A program made the position numbers and the translations under genes. A DNA stretch of 64,000 nt, from positions 248,001 through 312,000 of the forward strand of contig CANXME010001452.1 in assembly GCA_948144175.1 (NCBI GenBank), read 5' to 3'. Each line of letters opens with the position of its first letter. Within the stretch, counting starts at the first letter, position 1. The notes under the pieces are model-generated. The model worked only from the letters and a program-made list of their open reading frames with translations. It ran no database searches and was not told the origin of the DNA. Source of the DNA: Closterium sp. NIES-65 (Eukaryota > Streptophyta > Zygnematophyceae > Desmidiales > Closteriaceae). Shown here in pieces: positions 46,595 to 57,400 of this stretch.

Positions 46595-47860
46595 CTCGAC
46601 ATGAAGAACGCCTTCCTGCAGAGCAAGCTCGATCGGGTGCTGTACATGTCCCAGCCGGACTACTTCAACGATGGAACCGGCCGGGTGTGTAAGCTGCTGA
46701 AGAGCCTGTATGGGCTGAAGCAGTCGCCGCTGTTGTGGTACTTGGCGCTCAACGATGTGCTGGTCGGCGCCGGGTGGAAGCAGAGCCAAGTCGAGGAAGC
46801 TCTTTACTTCAAAGTCGGCGAGGGTGGAGTGGCCTGCTGGGTGCTGGTCTACGTCGACGACCTGCTCGCCGCCAGCAGCAGCGCCGCGTTGCTGAGGGAG
46901 CTGAAGGAGCTGCTGGAAGCCGCCTTCGAGCTGCGCGAGATCTCGCCGGTGCAGAAGTACCTCGGGCTGGAGATTGTGCGCGACAGATCGGCGGGGAAGC
47001 TGTGGCTGCACCAGCAGGGCTACGCCGACAAGCTGCGTAGGCGCTTCCTCGACGAGGAGCAGACCGGGCGCACCCCGAAGACACCGGTCTCGGTCGGTGC
47101 CTACGCCGAGCTCACCTTCGATGACGAGGAGGCGCAGGAACGGCAGGAGGAGGAGTACCGGCAGAAGGTCGGCTCGCTGCAGTTCGCGGCGACGACGACG
47201 AGGCCGGACGTCGCCTTCGCCTGCAGCAAGCTGGGGAGTGGCCTCACGGTGAGGAGCGACCAGCACTGGCGCGAGGTAGACCGCTGCCTCGCCTACCTCG
47301 CCAACACGCGTGACACCGCCCTGGAGTTCGGCGGTGGACCTGAGTCGCTGGAGCTGGTCGGCTACGTGGATGCCGACGACGCCGGTGACAAGCAGAACAG
47401 GACGAGCACGAGCGGCTATGTGTTCGTCTACGGAGGGGCTGCAGTCTCCTGGTCGAGCCAGCGCATCAAGTGCGCGACGCTGTCATCGACCGAGTCGGAG
47501 TACGTGGCGGCCACTGAAGCTGGCAAGGAGGGACGCCGCCTTCGCTTCCTCCTCGCCGAGTTTCGTCAACTGGACGCTGGGAAGCCGACTGTCCTGCTTG
47601 TGGACAACAAGTCGGCCATCACGGTCGCCGAGGGCATGGGGTTGACGGACAACCTCAAGCACATGGAACGGCGACAGGCCTGGCTGCAGCACATGGTGAG
47701 GCGCGGGAAGTTCTCGCTGCAGTACATCCCGACCGCTGAGCAGCCGGCCGACTTCCTGACGAAGGCGCTGCACTATCCGGCCTTCAACCGGTGCTCCGTT
47801 GCAATCGGCCAAGTGCGCTTGGCCGACGTGGGCGACGGCGACAACGACGTGCAGCAGTAG
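46595..47860 (+). CDS. Copia IV reverse transcriptase palm and RNase H
   Basis: Continues in frame after the tag: LDMKNAFLQSKLDRVLYMSQ, LLKSLYGLKQSPLLWY, catalytic VLVYVDDLLAA (about 46845-46877), LGLEIVRDR, then FAATTTRPDVAFACSKLGSG. RNase H shows VGYVDADDAGDK, SSTESEYVAATEAGKE, LVDNKSAITVAEG and QPADFLTKALHY. It ends with a tag at 47858-47860. Apart from the two internal tags the 1,700-codon polyprotein is undamaged, so this element inserted fairly recently. Confidence 0.93.
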   Translation, partial: LDMKNAFLQSKLDRVLYMSQPDYFNDGTGRVCKLLKSLYGLKQSPLLWYLALNDVLVGAGWKQSQVEEALYFKVGEGGVACWVLVYVDDLLAASSSAALLRELKELLEAAFELREISPVQKYLGLEIVRDRSAGKLWLHQQGYADKLRRRFLDEEQTGRTPKTPVSVGAYAELTFDDEEAQERQEEEYRQKVGSLQFAATTTRPDVAFACSKLGSGLTVRSDQHWREVDRCLAYLANTRDTALEFGGGPESLELVGYVDADDAGDKQNRTSTSGYVFVYGGAAVSWSSQRIKCATLSSTESEYVAATEAGKEGRRLRFLLAEFRQLDAGKPTVLLVDNKSAITVAEGMGLTDNLKHMERRQAWLQHMVRRGKFSLQYIPTAEQPADFLTKALHYPAFNRCSVAIGQVRLADVGDGDNDVQQ

Positions 47861-47988
47861 GTGCCATGCCCTTTTGCATGGCTGGTGCGGTGGACGATGT
47901 GCTATGTGTTGGGTGCACGTCGACGAGCTAGTCTCCGAGCTGTACTGCCGTGTGGGCTGGGTGCCCAAGCGTGAACGCGGCGGGGGAG

Positions 47989-48875
47989 TGTCAACGGGAG
48001 TTGGGTATTGGCCCCGTCCTCGCTTGGGCGGAGCCGACTTCGTGGTCGGGTGTGAGGGGAGCAACCGACCTGCAGCAGTGAGTGAGCTGGTCGACGAGGA
48101 GGTCGATCTGCACGGGGGACCACTGCACTGGTGCCGGCTTTAGGGTGGCGCCGACTTCAGGGAGGTCGACTTGGGAGTCGACCTGCGGAAGACGTCAACT
48201 TGGTGATGTCAACTTGGGGTGGCCGACGTGGGTGGTCGGCCGACGACTATGCTGGTCGATGAGGAGCAGGTCGACCAGGAGTACTGGTCGACGTGGAGTT
48301 GGTCGACCAGAGGGGACGTCGACCTGGAGGAGGTCGACGTGGAGGTGGTCGTCGACTTGGGAGGTCGACGGGCACGTACGGGAGCTGCTGGTCGACATGG
48401 TTGCCCGGTCGACTAGGTTACCTGGGAGTGCGACGGTCTTCCAGGCGAAGTTGGCGAGACCGACCTCGGTGGTGGTATCCCGAGGTCGTCGTGGCGGATC
48501 AGAGGTGACAGGACTCTGCACGCCAATCATCTGCGCGCACCTGTGAAGCGGGTGCACTGCTGTCCTGCAACGTTGGCACGCCATCGACCTTGCCTTGCTG
48601 GAGTGCGGTCGACCAAGTCGTGCTGGAACGCGGTCGACCAAGCTGCGCTGGCAGTTGGCCGACCTGAATGCTTGCTCTGATGTAGTCTTGCTATGCCAAC
48701 TTTATTGTACCAATTGTTCTGAACTTTTCCTAGTGAAACTCTTGCCAATTTTCCCCGTGAACTAGCAAGTAGTGTGCGCACAAGGAAAACGACTAAGGAA
48801 CAGAGAACGCAGAGATCACACGAGCACACGTGCCTAGCCCGCAGCCTAGCTCCCGTTGCTGCAATTATCTCCGCA
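47989..48875 (+). repeat. 3' LTR of copia IV
   Basis: 887 bp; followed by the gttgg duplication and then the gypsy II RT sequence. Confidence 0.95.
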
Positions 48876-48880
48876 GTTGG

Positions 48881-50572
48881 AAGGTGGCGGGTGCGTTCCT
48901 AAGCCCAAATGCAACGTACTCGTACTGACCCGAGGACCTGACAAAGGCCGTCCTCCTCCGCTACAAGGATGGTGTGGTAGGCGGATTTCACATCTAGCAC
49001 TGAGAAGTATAGCGAGCCCGTCATCCTATCGAGAATGTCGTCTATCCGCCACATGGGGAATTGGTCGGCTGCTTCGGTCACGGCATTAAGAGGGCGGTAA
49101 TCGATGACTACCCTATCCCCAAAGTCCTTCTTGGGGATCACGATGCATGGTGAGGACCATGGGCTATTCGACGGTCGAATGACTTCTTGCTCTAACAAGG
49201 TTTGGACCACCTCCTCGATTCTAGCGCGCTCGGAAGGTGAGACTCGGTACAGCTTGTGGGCTATCGGCTTGGCACTCCCGGTGGCAATGTGGAGGCGAAT
49301 GGTGGGATGGGTTCCTAGCGTCTCCTTCTCTGTGGAAAAGACCTCCTTATACCCCACCAAAAGCGTCTGCACCTCTTTCTGCTGCTGCTTATCCAGCTTG
49401 TGGTTTAGTGAAACGGGTAAGTCTTCAAACGCGGGGCAAGCTACCCTAGGCACCTCCTTTTTGAGGGTGTAGTAACTACCTAGGATGATCCTCCCCTCGT
49501 CCCCACTCTCGACTGCCACGTAATTCCATTTCTCTGCTGCCGAGTAGTTGTACATCTCGAAGAAATGGTCCGTGCTTATCGGCTTCCTCCTCTTATCATA
49601 AACCAGCTCCCCTTCTTCCCACTCGTAATCCAAATACTCCTCTCCGTCCACCATGGAATCTCCCTCCCACTTGGTCTCGTTCACCTCTCCCACATACTTC
49701 TCCACCATCTCATCATACTCCTTGTCCCAATCGATCCCCAAGCCTGCACTCTCCCAAGCCCCTACCTCCTCCGCCGTTGGGCTCCCAAAGTCATATCCCC
49801 AAGCCTCCTCTTCTCCATCCACCACCTTAAGCTCCTTCTCCTCCTCTTCTTCCTCCTCACTCGATTCCTCCTCCTTATCCCCTTCCTCATCTTGCTCCCT
49901 TAGCCATAGGTAGTACTCATCCTCTTCCTCCGCGTTCAACTCCATTCCCCCTTCCTCCTCTGCCATGGCTACCCTCCACTCCTCCGTCCACTTGAGGAAG
50001 TCCTGCTCCTCCATCCATTCCTTGATGCGCTCCTCATCCTCGTTGATGTTCCTGTGGGTTGTATGGGAGGGGAGGAGCACATAGGAGGGGCGGCCACCAC
50101 CACCCAATGGTCCAGTGGTGATGGGGACCGAGTCGGTCTCCGTGGTGTTAACTTGGAAAACTATCTTCCCCTTACTAGTCAAGATATCCGCGTTGGCCGA
50201 GTAGATCCAATCGTATGTGTTCGCTCCCGTCACTGCAATGTCCACCGGCAGAGTCAGCTTCCCTACTCTAACCAGCATGTCCGGCAAAACTCCCCACGGC
50301 TTCGAAGTCTCCCCGCTAGAGGTGGTGAACTCTATGGTGGTATCCTGGATGTACGGTAGTAGCCCGAGCTTTCTAGCTATCACGTGGGAGTGGGCGGTTT
50401 GAGAGGCTCCCGAATCAACTATCGCGGTCACCCGATGCTTCCCGAGATACACGTCACACTGTGGGATCTGAAAAATCAGGTTACTAGATCTAGGTGCCTC
50501 CTTCTCCTTCCCCTTAGCCTCCACCGGTGCGGCTGCCACTACATCTCCTTCCCCTTCTCCTTCCCCTTGCAT
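48881..50572 (-). pseudogene. Gypsy II protease and RT N-terminus
   Basis: About 557 codons. Protease: CDVYLGKHRVTAIVDSGASQ with the catalytic Asp in DSGA, followed by TSSGETSKPWGVLPDML and VTGANTYDWIYSANADILTS. A very acidic spacer (residues about 190-350) contains runs of Glu. RT: KPIAHKLYRVSPSERARIEE, VIRPSNSPWSSPCIVIPKKD, VIDYRPLNAVTEAADQFPMW, FSVLDVKSAYHTI. A frameshift near 48960 moves the next part (YEYVAFGLRNAPATFQ) out of frame, and copia IV follows immediately. Catalytic YLDD lies beyond copia IV at 41354-41707. Confidence 0.9.
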
Positions 50573-51197
50573 AGCAGCTGCCCCCTTCTCGTTCTCCTCA
50601 TCCCCCTTCTTTAAAGCCTCACAAACCTTGACCCCCTTGCTTCTTCTTCTCCTCCTCCATCCGCTAGTTTCTTCCTTAACTCCTCCCTTGCCTCATCGAT
50701 CCCCCACCCTTCTGGATCCCTAATGGCTCTCCGCTTCCTCTCCCCCACCAACATCTCCACTCCACCCTCTTCTCTGTTCAAGAATTCCACTATGGTCATG
50801 GTCGGCTTCGACTTCTCCATAATCTGCTGCATCACGTTCAGGGCCGCCCTCCCCTTGTTAGGGCATTCCCTCGTCATGTGCCCCTCCTTCCCACACTGAT
50901 AGCACTTAAATCTCCTCCTCCAGCTCCTCCTCCCGGTCTAGGTAGGATACCCGCTCCCCTACCCTGCTGGATTTGAGTCAGCTGCATGGTCAACCTCTTC
51001 AACTGCTTCGTGATCTTATCCACATCCGACTCCTTCTTCACCTCTACCTTCTTCTCCTCCTTCTCTATCTCCTTTGGCTGCGCATAGGTCACAAAGTACT
51101 TAGCGGCTTCCTCCGCTGCCTCCAATGATACCGGCCTTCCCCCCAACACCTTCTCCCTCAACCCCGGATCCTCCAATCCCTCAATGAAAGCTCTTAC
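50573..51197 (-). pseudogene. Gypsy II gag C-terminal part with zinc knuckle
   Basis: AFIEGLEDPGLREKVLGGRP and a Lys/Glu-rich coiled region (ITKQLKRLTMQLTQIQQG) end the gag domain. After a frameshift near 50935 comes the zinc knuckle CYQCGKEGHMTREC (CX2CX4HX4C), then a charged tail to 50611. A further one-base shift in a G run near 50628 separates it from protease. Copia V is inserted at its upstream end (duplication cttac, 51193-51197); gag resumes at 63771. Confidence 0.87.
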
Positions 51198-51333
51198 TGT
51201 CAAACATTATACATGTTACTGCTGTGTAGGCTACAGTGGGTTAGCCTTTAGGGGGTACATTACTCTAAGGTTTGCTACTTGTACTCTCAACATTCCTAGT
51301 TCAATCATTCTTGTTCAGTTCTACATTCTAACA
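51198..51333 (+). repeat. 5' LTR of copia V
   Basis: 136 bp, tgtcaaacat..ttctaaca. Confidence 0.95.
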
Positions 51334-51399
51334 TGGTATCCGACGCCTAGGTCAGGACCTAGGACCGACGTTGGTTAGGGCCCGCCGTTCCGCCGCGCC

Positions 51400-52450
51400 C
51401 TTGCGCGACCGTGTCTGATAGTACCTCGCGCCGTCGTGCGCCCCTACCCGCGCCGTCGAGTGCCCCTACTAGCGTCGTCGAGCGCCCCTTCTAGCGCCGT
51501 CGAGCGCCCTTCCTAGCGCTGTCGAGTGCCCCTTCTAGCGCCGTCGTGCACCCCTACCCACGCCCTCGAGCGCCTGCCTAATCGCGCCCTCGAGCGCCTG
51601 CCTACTCGCGCCCTCGAGAGCCACCTTGCCGCCCTGCCCTACAGGCCACGTGCGGGCCTGCTCTGCACCCGCGCAGGCGCCCCTGGTTTAGGGTTTCGCG
51701 GCCCCTGGACCCCGCGACGCGTCGCCCTGCTCGTCGCGGCACCTCTGCGGGACCCCGGCGTCGCCCCTGTCTCGTCGCGACGCCCCTACGGGTCCTGCGC
51801 GCGTCGCCCCTGCATCGTCGCGACGCCCCCCTTGCGGGACCCGCGCGTCGCTCCTGCCTAGTTGCGACGACCCTGCGGGAACCGCGCGTCGCCCACGCCT
51901 CGTCGCGACGCTTCTGCGAGACCCACGCGCGTCGCCCCTGCCTCGTCGCGACGCCCCTTGCGCGACGCGCGCGTCGCCACCAGGACTCGCGCGCGTCGCC
52001 CCTGCCTCGTCGCGACGCCCCCCCGCGACCCGCGCGTCACCACCGGGACCCGCGCGGGGTCGCCCCTGCTCGTCGCGGCGCCCTGCCCTACCCCGCGACC
52101 GCCCTTGGGACGGCCGCCCCTGGCCCCTGGAGCAGCCGCCACTGCAGCAGCCGCCCCTGGACCTTGGAGCAGCCGCCCCTAGCCCCTGGAGCAGCCGCCA
52201 CTGCAGCAGCCGCCCCTGGACCCTGGAGCAGCTGCCCCTGGCCCCTGGAGTAGCCGCCCCTGGACCCTGGAGCAGCCGCCCCTGCAGCAGCCACCCCTGG
52301 CCCCTGGAGCAGCCGCCACTGCAGCAGCCGCCCCTGGACCCTGGAGCAGCCGCCCCTGCAGCAGCCGCCCCTGGCCACCAAGAGCAGCCGCCACTACAGG
52401 AGCCGCCCTTGGCCCCTGGAGCCCCTGCCGTCGCGGCCCGGCCCCGCCCT
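51400..52450. repeat. GC-rich leader minisatellites of copia V
   Basis: Successive arrays: gccgtcgagcgcccctt-type units (51425-51610), cgtcgcgacgcccctgcgggacccgcg units (51715-52090), and cagccgcccctggaccctggagc units (52120-52440). No capsid-like protein is readable in any frame. Confidence 0.85.
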
Positions 52451-52654
52451 GCAGCAGCTGCCGCGGAGCTCCCTGCCGCAGCCCGACCCCGCCCTCCAGC
52501 TGTAGCGGCCCCGCTGTCGCCACCGTCTTGCGCGTGCCCTTCCTACAAGTGGTGAGCACTGCCCTGCCCGCACTGCTACCGCTGCTACTGCTGCTACTGC
52601 TTTTCCTGTTCCTGCTGCTACTGCTGTTACTGCCGCTACTGCTACTCCTGGCGT

Positions 52655-53415
52655 GGCCAGATGCAGCTCCAGGGCCGTCCGCGTGTGTCCCTCATGCCCC
52701 AGCAACTTCATGAGTGGTACGTCAGTTGGGGTTGTCGGGGTGGCCGTAGTGGGAGTCGTCCTGGAGTCGGTAGTTCGGGAGCTTCTTGTAGTGGCCCGGT
52801 GCAGCAGCAGCGTCGTCCGTGCGAGACTCTTTAGCCCCAGCAGCTTCGTGAGTGGTACGCTCAGAGCAGAGGGTCGCTGAGTACTGGTCGCTGCCCGTAC
52901 GTTATTAGCACGGGTGCCTGGACTGGTCAGCCTTGCGGGACGCGTGGTCACACAGAGTCCCACTGCTTTGCCCGTCTGAGCGACGCTTGGCGTACAGAGT
53001 TTGGCGACGACGCTGAGCACCCCGACTGGGTGGAGCTACTTAGGCAAAGGGTAGATATCTTTGCTTCTCACTATGATGCCATCCTCACTGCCATGTATGC
53101 ATTGTCTACTAGTAATGAGGGTGCCTGTCACCTGTGTGTGTCGCCTGACCCCGGTATCCAGTCTGCTGCTCTAGGTACTGGTGAGGCTGCCGCTCTAGGT
53201 GCTAGTGTGTCTGCTGCCCCAGGTGCTGGTGAGGCTGCTGCGCTAGGTGTTCGTGAGTCTGTGCCCTCTGGTACGGAGTCTACTGAGGCACTACACACCT
53301 TCAGACTGGACTCAGGTGCTTCTCGCTGTTTCTTTCGTGACCGCACGGCCCTTGAGCAGCTTGCTCGGCCAGTTGCAGTCCTCCTCGCTGACCCCTTTGG
53401 GGGTCCGGTCATTGC
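52655..53415 (+). pseudogene. Copia V zinc motif region and protease start
   Basis: In one frame: PQQLHEWYVSWGCRG, a tag (52832-52834, Ser in copia II), PQQLREWYAQSRG, the zinc-like CPYVISTG..CGTRGHTESHCF, ARLSDAWRTEFG and protease HTFRLDSGASRCFFRD. The frame is cut at VLLADPFGGPVIA by copia VI at 53416. The preceding sequence is leader minisatellite rather than a capsid region. Confidence 0.85.
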
Positions 53416-53544
53416 TGTCAGAATATCATAGCTCATCCATTTTGTGTAGGCTATAGTGGGGTAGCCCACAAGGGGTACAACCCAATTAGGGTTAGTACTT
53501 GTACCCAACTCTTTCATAGTTGATTTATTCCTCGTTTCTTCTCA
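53416..53544 (+). repeat. 5' LTR of copia VI
   Basis: 129 bp, tgtcagaata..ttctca. Confidence 0.9.
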
Positions 53545-53649
53545 TGGTATCGAGCAGGTTCCCTAGCGGGAACGATTCCTAGGGCCCACCACTACGATTT
53601 TTTTTTTTCCTGCCCGTAGCACGCTCTGCTCAGGCCCGAGTCGCGCTCC

Positions 53650-54420
53650 GTGTGCTCTCCCTACCGTCGCCCTTAGCTGCCCTCTCACGGCCCGTCGCGG
53701 CTCCCTTACGGCCCGCCACGCCGCCCTTACGGCCCGTCGCGCCGCCCTTCTGCGGCCCCGTCGCGCCGCCTCCTTCGCGGCCCCGTCGTACCGCTCTCAG
53801 CGGCCCGTCGCCGCCCTCCACCTACGGCCTCGTCGCCACCCCTTCAACGGCGTCGCCGCCTCCCCTTACGGCCCGTTGCCGCCTCTCACAGCGGCCTCGT
53901 CGCCGCCTCTTACAGCGGCCCCACCGGCCCCGCGCACCGCCCTAGCGGCCTCTTGCGCCGCCCGTCGGCCCCGCGTGCCGCCCTTGCGGCCCTTTGAGCC
54001 GCCCGTCCGCCCACCGTGAGCAGCCCTAGCGGCATCGACGCCGCCCTTCCTGGCGCCGACGCCACCTCGGCTGGCCCCGGCGCCTGCTCCTGCGGCCCCG
54101 GAGCCGCCCTTCCCGGCCCCGACACCGCCCTCCCGGCCACGCCGCCGCTCCACCTGGCCTCGCCGCCACTCCACCTGGCCCCTCGAGCCGCCTTCTAAGG
54201 CCTCCTCACGGCCCCACCGCCGTCCCTGAGTCAGGAGCCGCCGCCGCCGAGCCGCCCAGCAGCAGAGCCGCCGAGCCGCCCAGCAGCCGAGCAGCCGAGC
54301 CGCCGTACCGCCGAGCCGCCAAGCAGCCGAGCCGCCGAGCCGCCCTGCAGCCAAGCCGCCCTGCAGCCGAGCCGCCCGCACCGCCGAGTCGCCCGAGCCG
54401 CCCTGTCCGGTAAGAGCAGC
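53650..54420. repeat. GC-rich leader of copia VI
   Basis: Repeated gcccgtcgc/cggccccgtcgccgcc and gagccgccgagccgcc units between PBS and gag; no coding domain. Confidence 0.75.
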
Positions 54421-54441
54421 GCCTCTACCCCTGCACTGCCC

Positions 54442-55442
54442 TTACCCTATTGTTCGTGCTACCCCTAGTGACCTCGCTTTTGACGCTGAGGGTAGGGCCA
54501 TTGACTTTGACGTCTGGATAGATGACCTGCAGCTTTTTCTTACAGTGCGATAGGACAGACAGCCTCTCCCTCTTTGACCTCACTTCTGGTGCCTCTCCTG
54601 CCCCCGCTGTTGATGCCAACGCCATTGTTCGCTCACAGTGGGCCACGCGCGATGCTGCTGCACGTCTTGCTATGCGTCGCCACCTGCCTACCTCTGAGCG
54701 TGTGCACTTTAGCCAGTACAAGAGTGCTCAGACCTTGTACGACGCTGTAGTTGCACGCTTCTCCTCCCCTGCCACTGCTGCACTGAGCCGCCTCATGCTA
54801 CCGTACCTCTTCCCTGACCTTGCTGCCTTTCCCACAGTCGCTGACCTCATTACGCACCTCCGCACTAGTGACACTCGCTACCGCGCTGCGCTTCCTGCTG
54901 AGTTCTGCGCCAAGAACCCCCCCCCCATGTACATCACCCTCTACTACATAGTCACCCGGCTCCCTGACTCCCTTCGCGTAGTAATGGACCACTTTCTCTC
55001 AGTTTGCCCCACCACTCTTACCATTGACCTCCTCGAGAAGGCCCTCCTAGCAGCAAAGAAGAGCATAGTCGCTGTAGGAGCCTCTCGTGGTGACCCTCGC
55101 ACCCCCATCTTTGAGGGGTGTTCCCGCTCACCTCTTTTGCCCTCTGTTGCCTCTTCTGCTGCGGCCAACCTTGTTGGTCTGGAGTTGGTCGGTGCAGCGT
55201 CTACCCCTAGCGGGAAGCGTCGCCCTGGCAAGGGCAAGGGGGGCAGGGGCGCTGGAGGAGCTAGCGAGGGCGGTGTAGGCGGCGGTGGAGGCAGTGGAGG
55301 GGGTGGGGATGGTGGTGGGAGTGGTGGCGGGGGTGGAGGTGTCGGTGGCGGCAGTGGAGGAGGAGGCGGCGGCGGCGGTGGCGGTGGGAGCGGAGGTGGT
55401 GGAGGTGGCGGCGGTGGAGGAGGCGGTGGCGGAGGAGGATGA
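54442..55442 (+). pseudogene. Copia VI Gag (capsid region and Gly-rich tail)
   Basis: Starts as DLAFDAEGRAIDFDVWIDDL followed by a frameshift near 54550, then HSQ/RSQWATRDAAARLAMRRH, VHFSQYKSAQTLYDAVVARF, LMLPYLFPDLAAFPTVADLI and IVTRLPDSLRVVMDHFL, matching copia III gag. From about 55220 it is Lys/Gly-rich and then nearly pure Gly (glycine codons gga/ggt/ggc). A tga at 55440-55442 interrupts the Gly run. Gag would form the particle. Confidence 0.85.
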
Positions 55443-56792
55443 GGAGGAGGTCGTGGCTCTTCGCGGAGGAGTGGCTCCGGTGGTGGTCCGCGCCAGCAGC
55501 AGCAGCGCAGTCGTGAGACCCTGTCCCCTCAGCAGCTCCGTAAGTGGTACGCTGCACGCCAGTGGGGTGCGGGTACTGGTCCGTGCACATACGTCCTGCG
55601 CACCGGCGACCGTGCGGGTGAGCAGTGTGGGGGTGCGCACCCCACCCAGCGCTGCTTTGGCCGCCTGACGGACGCTTGGCGTCACCAGTTCCCTGAGGCC
55701 ACTGAGATCCCTCGCTGGGGCGAGCTGTCTAGGGCGGGTGTAGCTATCTTTGACCTTGACTTTGATGCTATTCTTGCTGCTATGTATGCTGTGACTATTA
55801 GTGATGAGGGTGACTGTTACCGGTGTTTTCCGCCCGACCCGGGCATTGAGACTGCTGCTCTAGGTGCTGGTGAGGCTGCTGCTCTTGGTACTAGCGAGGC
55901 TGCTGCTCTAGGTGCCAGTGCGTCTGCTTCCTCAGGTGCTGGTGAGTCTGCGCTCTCATGTACTGCGTCGGCTTCGGCCTCCCACACCTTCACTCTAGAC
56001 TCGGGGGCTTCTCGCTCCTTTTTTCGAGACCGCACCACACTCACGCCGCTTGGTTGGCCAGTTGCAGTCTCTCTCGCAGACCCCTCTGGGGATCCTGTCC
56101 TTGCTCACTTCTCCACTGTCCTCCCGTGTCCGTCGGCCCCCTCTAGCACCCTTTCTGGTCTGTACCTCCCCTCGTTCTCTACGAACTTGGTGAGTGGTGC
56201 TGACCTACAGGATGCGGGGGTTCACCAGTTCACTCCTGCGAGTCAGCGGGTGACCCACTGCACGGACGCACGGACAGGCCGACACCTGGCCACGTTTACA
56301 CGTCGGCCGAGGTCGAGCCTGTACACACTGACCACTGAGTCTCCTCCAGTCACTGCGTCTGGTCAGGTAGCTGCATCGGGTCAGGTGTTTGCTGCAGTGT
56401 CCAGGTCTGGTCCTGAGTCTGCCCCCTACTCGTGTCGCCTCCTGTCTCACGAGACTCTCCTCTGGCACCACCGCCTTGGTCACCCATCCCTGCCTCGTCT
56501 CCGAAGCATGGCCTCCCGTGTCCTTGTCTCTGGTCTTCCCCGGTCCCTCCCTCCCCTTCCTCCGGGGCCTGGCCCTACCCGCGTCCCCTGTGTCGAGGGG
56601 CGGCAGCGGGCTGCCCCTCACTCCTCCCAGTTTCCTCCGACAGAGGCCCCGCTGCAGACGCTTCACATGGACGTGTGGGGCCCGGCCCGGGTCCGTGGAC
56701 AGGGTCACAAGCGCTACTTCCTGCTGGTGGTTGACGACTACTCGCGTTACACCACAGTCTTCCCCTTGCGCAGCAAGGGTGATGTCACTTAG
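55443..56792 (+). pseudogene. Copia VI zinc motif, protease and integrase N-terminus
   Basis: In frame after the tga: SPQQLRKWYAARQWG, zinc-like CTYVLRTG..CGGAHPTQRCF, GRLTDAWRHQFPEA, a Ala/Gly/Ser spacer, protease HTFTLDSGASRSFFRD, the pre-integrase block LLWHHRLGHPSLPRL, CVEGRQRAAPHSS, and integrase MDVWGPARVRGQGH with the first catalytic Asp. It ends at a tag (56790-56792) in place of a consensus Asp (GDVPDVLI). Confidence 0.88.
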
Positions 56793-57400
56793 GTGTTGAT
56801 CGACTGGATCTGCGCAGCTTGTCTCCAGCTCAGGCAGAACTTCGGCTCGGACTTTCCTGTTCTGCGTCTGCACTCTAACAGAGGCCGAGAGTTCTCTTCT
56901 GGCCTTCTGCAAGCCTACTGTCGTGCACGAGGCATCCGCCAGACCTTCACGCTTCCGGAATCTCCACAGAAAAATGGGATTGCTGAGCGCCGCATTGGCA
57001 TGGTCATGGACGTTGCCCGTACGTCCAAGATGCATGCGGCTGCCCCCCATTTTCTGTGGCGTTTGCGGTCCAGTACGCGGCGCATCAGATCAACCTTCAG
57101 CCCAGGGTCTCCATGCCGGAGACCTCCCCAGCTTTGCTGTGGATGGGGAAGGTTGGCAATGCGTCTGCGTTCCGTGTCTGGGGATCTCGGGCGTTTGTCC
57201 GCGACTTGTTTGCGGACAAGCTGTCCCCTCGTGCTGCTCCTTGCGTCTTCCTGGGTTTCCCCCCTGACGCGCCAGGGTAGCAGTTCTACCACCCCACCTC
57301 TCGCCGTGTTCTGTCCTCCCAGGACGTCACGTTCGACGAGTCGGTCCCCTACTACCGTCTCTTCCCCTACCGCACTCCGTCTCTCCCCCCGCCACCACTC
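56793..57400 (+). pseudogene. Copia VI integrase core and C-terminus
   Basis: FPVLRLHSNRGREFSS carries Asn where the second catalytic Asp should be, and PQKNGIAERRIG retains the Glu. A frameshift near 57058 moves to FAVQYAAHQINLQPRVSM and FRVWGSRAFVRDLFADKL. A tag at 57278-57280 replaces a consensus Trp (PGWQFY). Then ESVPYYRLFPYRTPS follows. The enzyme would be inactive. Confidence 0.88.

Larger units (their letters stand above)
41718..48875 (+). mobile_element. Copia element IV (long LTRs, GTCGAC-rich)
   Basis: A 7,158-bp plus-strand element with 887-bp LTRs (41718-42604, 47989-48875), about 14 differences by eye, flanked by the perfect duplication gttgg (41713-41717, 48876-48880). A sequence starting tggtgcggtgagcg follows the 5' LTR as presumed PBS; a tract cggcggggga precedes the 3' LTR. 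It encodes one long gag-pol frame broken only by two tag codons. The protein sequence, canonical zinc knuckle and LTR length set it apart from copia I-III, V and VI. It sits in the RT gene of gypsy II. Confidence 0.96.
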
